From NCBI GenBank assembly GCA_027459785.1, contig DAIDGU010000039.1, positions 1-33,757 on the forward strand: 33,757 bases of DNA, given 5' to 3'. Below, piece by piece: positions 33,430 to 33,757 of the stretch (position 1 is its first letter; each line of letters starts with the position of its first letter). The translations under genes and the position numbers were made by a program. Source of the DNA: Ktedonobacteria bacterium. GTDB taxonomy: Bacteria; Chloroflexota; Ktedonobacteria; Ktedonobacterales; JACDGC01. The notes beneath the pieces were generated by a model. That model was not told where the DNA came from, searched no databases, and saw only the letters and a program-made list of their open reading frames with translations.

Positions 33430-33623
33430 TACACCCTTTGCGGATGATCCGTAAGGATAACGGAGGACAGCCATCGAGGTTCCAGAGGACAGCCATGCTC
33501 CCTCACCCCGGAGGACAGCCATGCTCCATAACCATGGAGGACAGCCATGCTCCCTCACCCCGGAGGACAGACATTCCTGTCTGTCCGGCCCCACTGACCA
33601 CCGTCATTACCCGCAAAGGGTAT
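33430..33623. repeat. 26-bp unit array bounded by inverted ends
   Basis: The left end ACACCCTTTGCGGAT is a diverged copy; the right end ACCCGCAAAGGGTAT (33609-33623) matches exactly the right end at 13454-13468. Between them are a shorter unit (about 33462-33484), three 26-bp units GGAGGACAGCCATGCTCC plus tail (33485-33510, 33511-33536, 33537-33562), and one hairpin unit (33563-33587). Together with the fabF promoter it fills the gap between fabF and the last gene. Confidence 0.8.
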
Positions 33624-33630
33624 CTACCAG

Positions 33631-33659
33631 TTGACAAAATAGCTGATCAAGTGTATACT
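33631..33659 (+). promoter_or_regulatory. consensus promoter of the last gene (leaderless)
   Basis: TTGACA (33631-33636), a 17-nt spacer and TATACT (33654-33659) form a near-perfect sigma-70 promoter. The ATG follows after 7 nt (33667), so transcription should start at or next to the start codon. The promoter lies 7 bp past the terminal repeat at 33623. Confidence 0.85.
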
Positions 33660-33666
33660 TGTGTTT

Positions 33667-33757
33667 ATGAAACCACCCGACCAAGAGATGTTGCGCATCG
33701 GCCTTGCGGCCAAGAAATTGGGGATGCATGTACAGACCTTGCGGCGCTGGATGCAAG
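33667..33757 (+). CDS. MerR-like / IS607-resolvase-like protein, partial
   Basis: Only the first 30 residues are in the window. They read MKPPDQEMLRIGLAAKKLGM and then HVQTLRRWMQ. The segment IGLAAKKLGMHVQTLRRW is a MerR-type helix-turn-helix, as found at the start of IS607-family serine resolvases and MerR regulators. The gene runs off the right edge, so these cannot be told apart. No ribosome site precedes the ATG, in keeping with leaderless expression from the adjacent promoter. Confidence 0.7.
   Translation, partial: MKPPDQEMLRIGLAAKKLGMHVQTLRRWMQ

Noticed and set aside
33485..33587. Regular 26-bp repeats looked like a short CRISPR array
   Set aside because: The units abut with no unique spacers, their tails are shared between loci, and no cas gene is present.

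Overview
This 33.8 kb window is GC-rich bacterial chromosome with about 25 protein genes on both strands. It holds no rRNA, no tRNA that I can recognise, no CRISPR array and no complete transposon. Gene content and style suggest the phylum Chloroflexota, possibly near the Ktedonobacteria. The pointers are a membrane anti-sigma factor behind an ECF sigma factor, tandem-GNAT and Eis-like acetyltransferases, a small SWIM zinc-finger protein, a geranylgeranyl-reductase-like flavoprotein, and intergenic gaps filled with palindromic repeats. This placement is inference; there is no marker such as 16S rRNA in the window.

Layout. 98-1482 (-): ECF sigma factor and its anti-sigma factor. 1483-2136: a long leader region with a strong promoter and two possible short ORFs. 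2137-3965 (+): two-gene ABC-2 exporter. 4114-7569 (+): three acetyltransferases (tandem GNAT, Eis-like, tandem GNAT), separated from the exporter and from each other in part by large palindromes. 7679-9829 (-): lipoprotein plus HlyD/MacA-type adaptor. 9943-10848 (-): rRNA dimethyladenosine transferase RsmA/KsgA. 11111-12148 (+): O-methyltransferase. 12299-13231 (-): AT-rich orphan gene. 13544-13942 (-): small membrane protein. 14161-16143 (-): FtsH. 16608-19552 (-): M16 peptidase homologue and glucose-6-phosphate isomerase with overlapping start and stop. 19761-20456 (+): membrane-anchored Mrr-type nuclease. 20457-21121 (+): leader peptide, terminator and SWIM protein. 21679-22959 (+): geranylgeranyl-reductase-like flavoprotein. 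23359-24657 (-): methyltransferase and DUF302 protein. 24893-28095 (+): FAD/NAD(P) oxidoreductase and an ABC-F ATPase. 28186-28992: DUF4096 fragment gene and an opposing small ORF. 29187-30272 (+): sigma-like protein with C-terminal zinc ribbons. 30711-32000 (+): MFS exporter. 32048-33313 (-): KAS-II (FabF). 33667 to the end (+): start of a MerR/IS607-resolvase-like gene.

The most interesting items are as follows. (1) An apparent transcription attenuator at 20534-20699: promoter, 15-codon leader ORF MLKILHLPYQHAPHA, and an intrinsic terminator whose 5' arm lies inside the leader ORF, all placed before a SWIM zinc-finger gene. (2) An M16 peptidase homologue in which all zinc ligands appear to be replaced. 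(3) A modular repeat family of 26- and 34-bp units carrying GGACAGACA hairpins; one copy is bounded by perfect 15-bp terminal inverted repeats. (4) Two genes whose consensus promoters place the start codon at or next to +1 (leaderless mRNAs). (5) A sigma-70-like protein fused to two zinc-ribbon-like modules. (6) A 15-codon leader ORF with a near-perfect Shine-Dalgarno site upstream of the ABC exporter.

Most genes are ordinary housekeeping, envelope, transport or resistance-type functions, arranged in one- to three-gene units.
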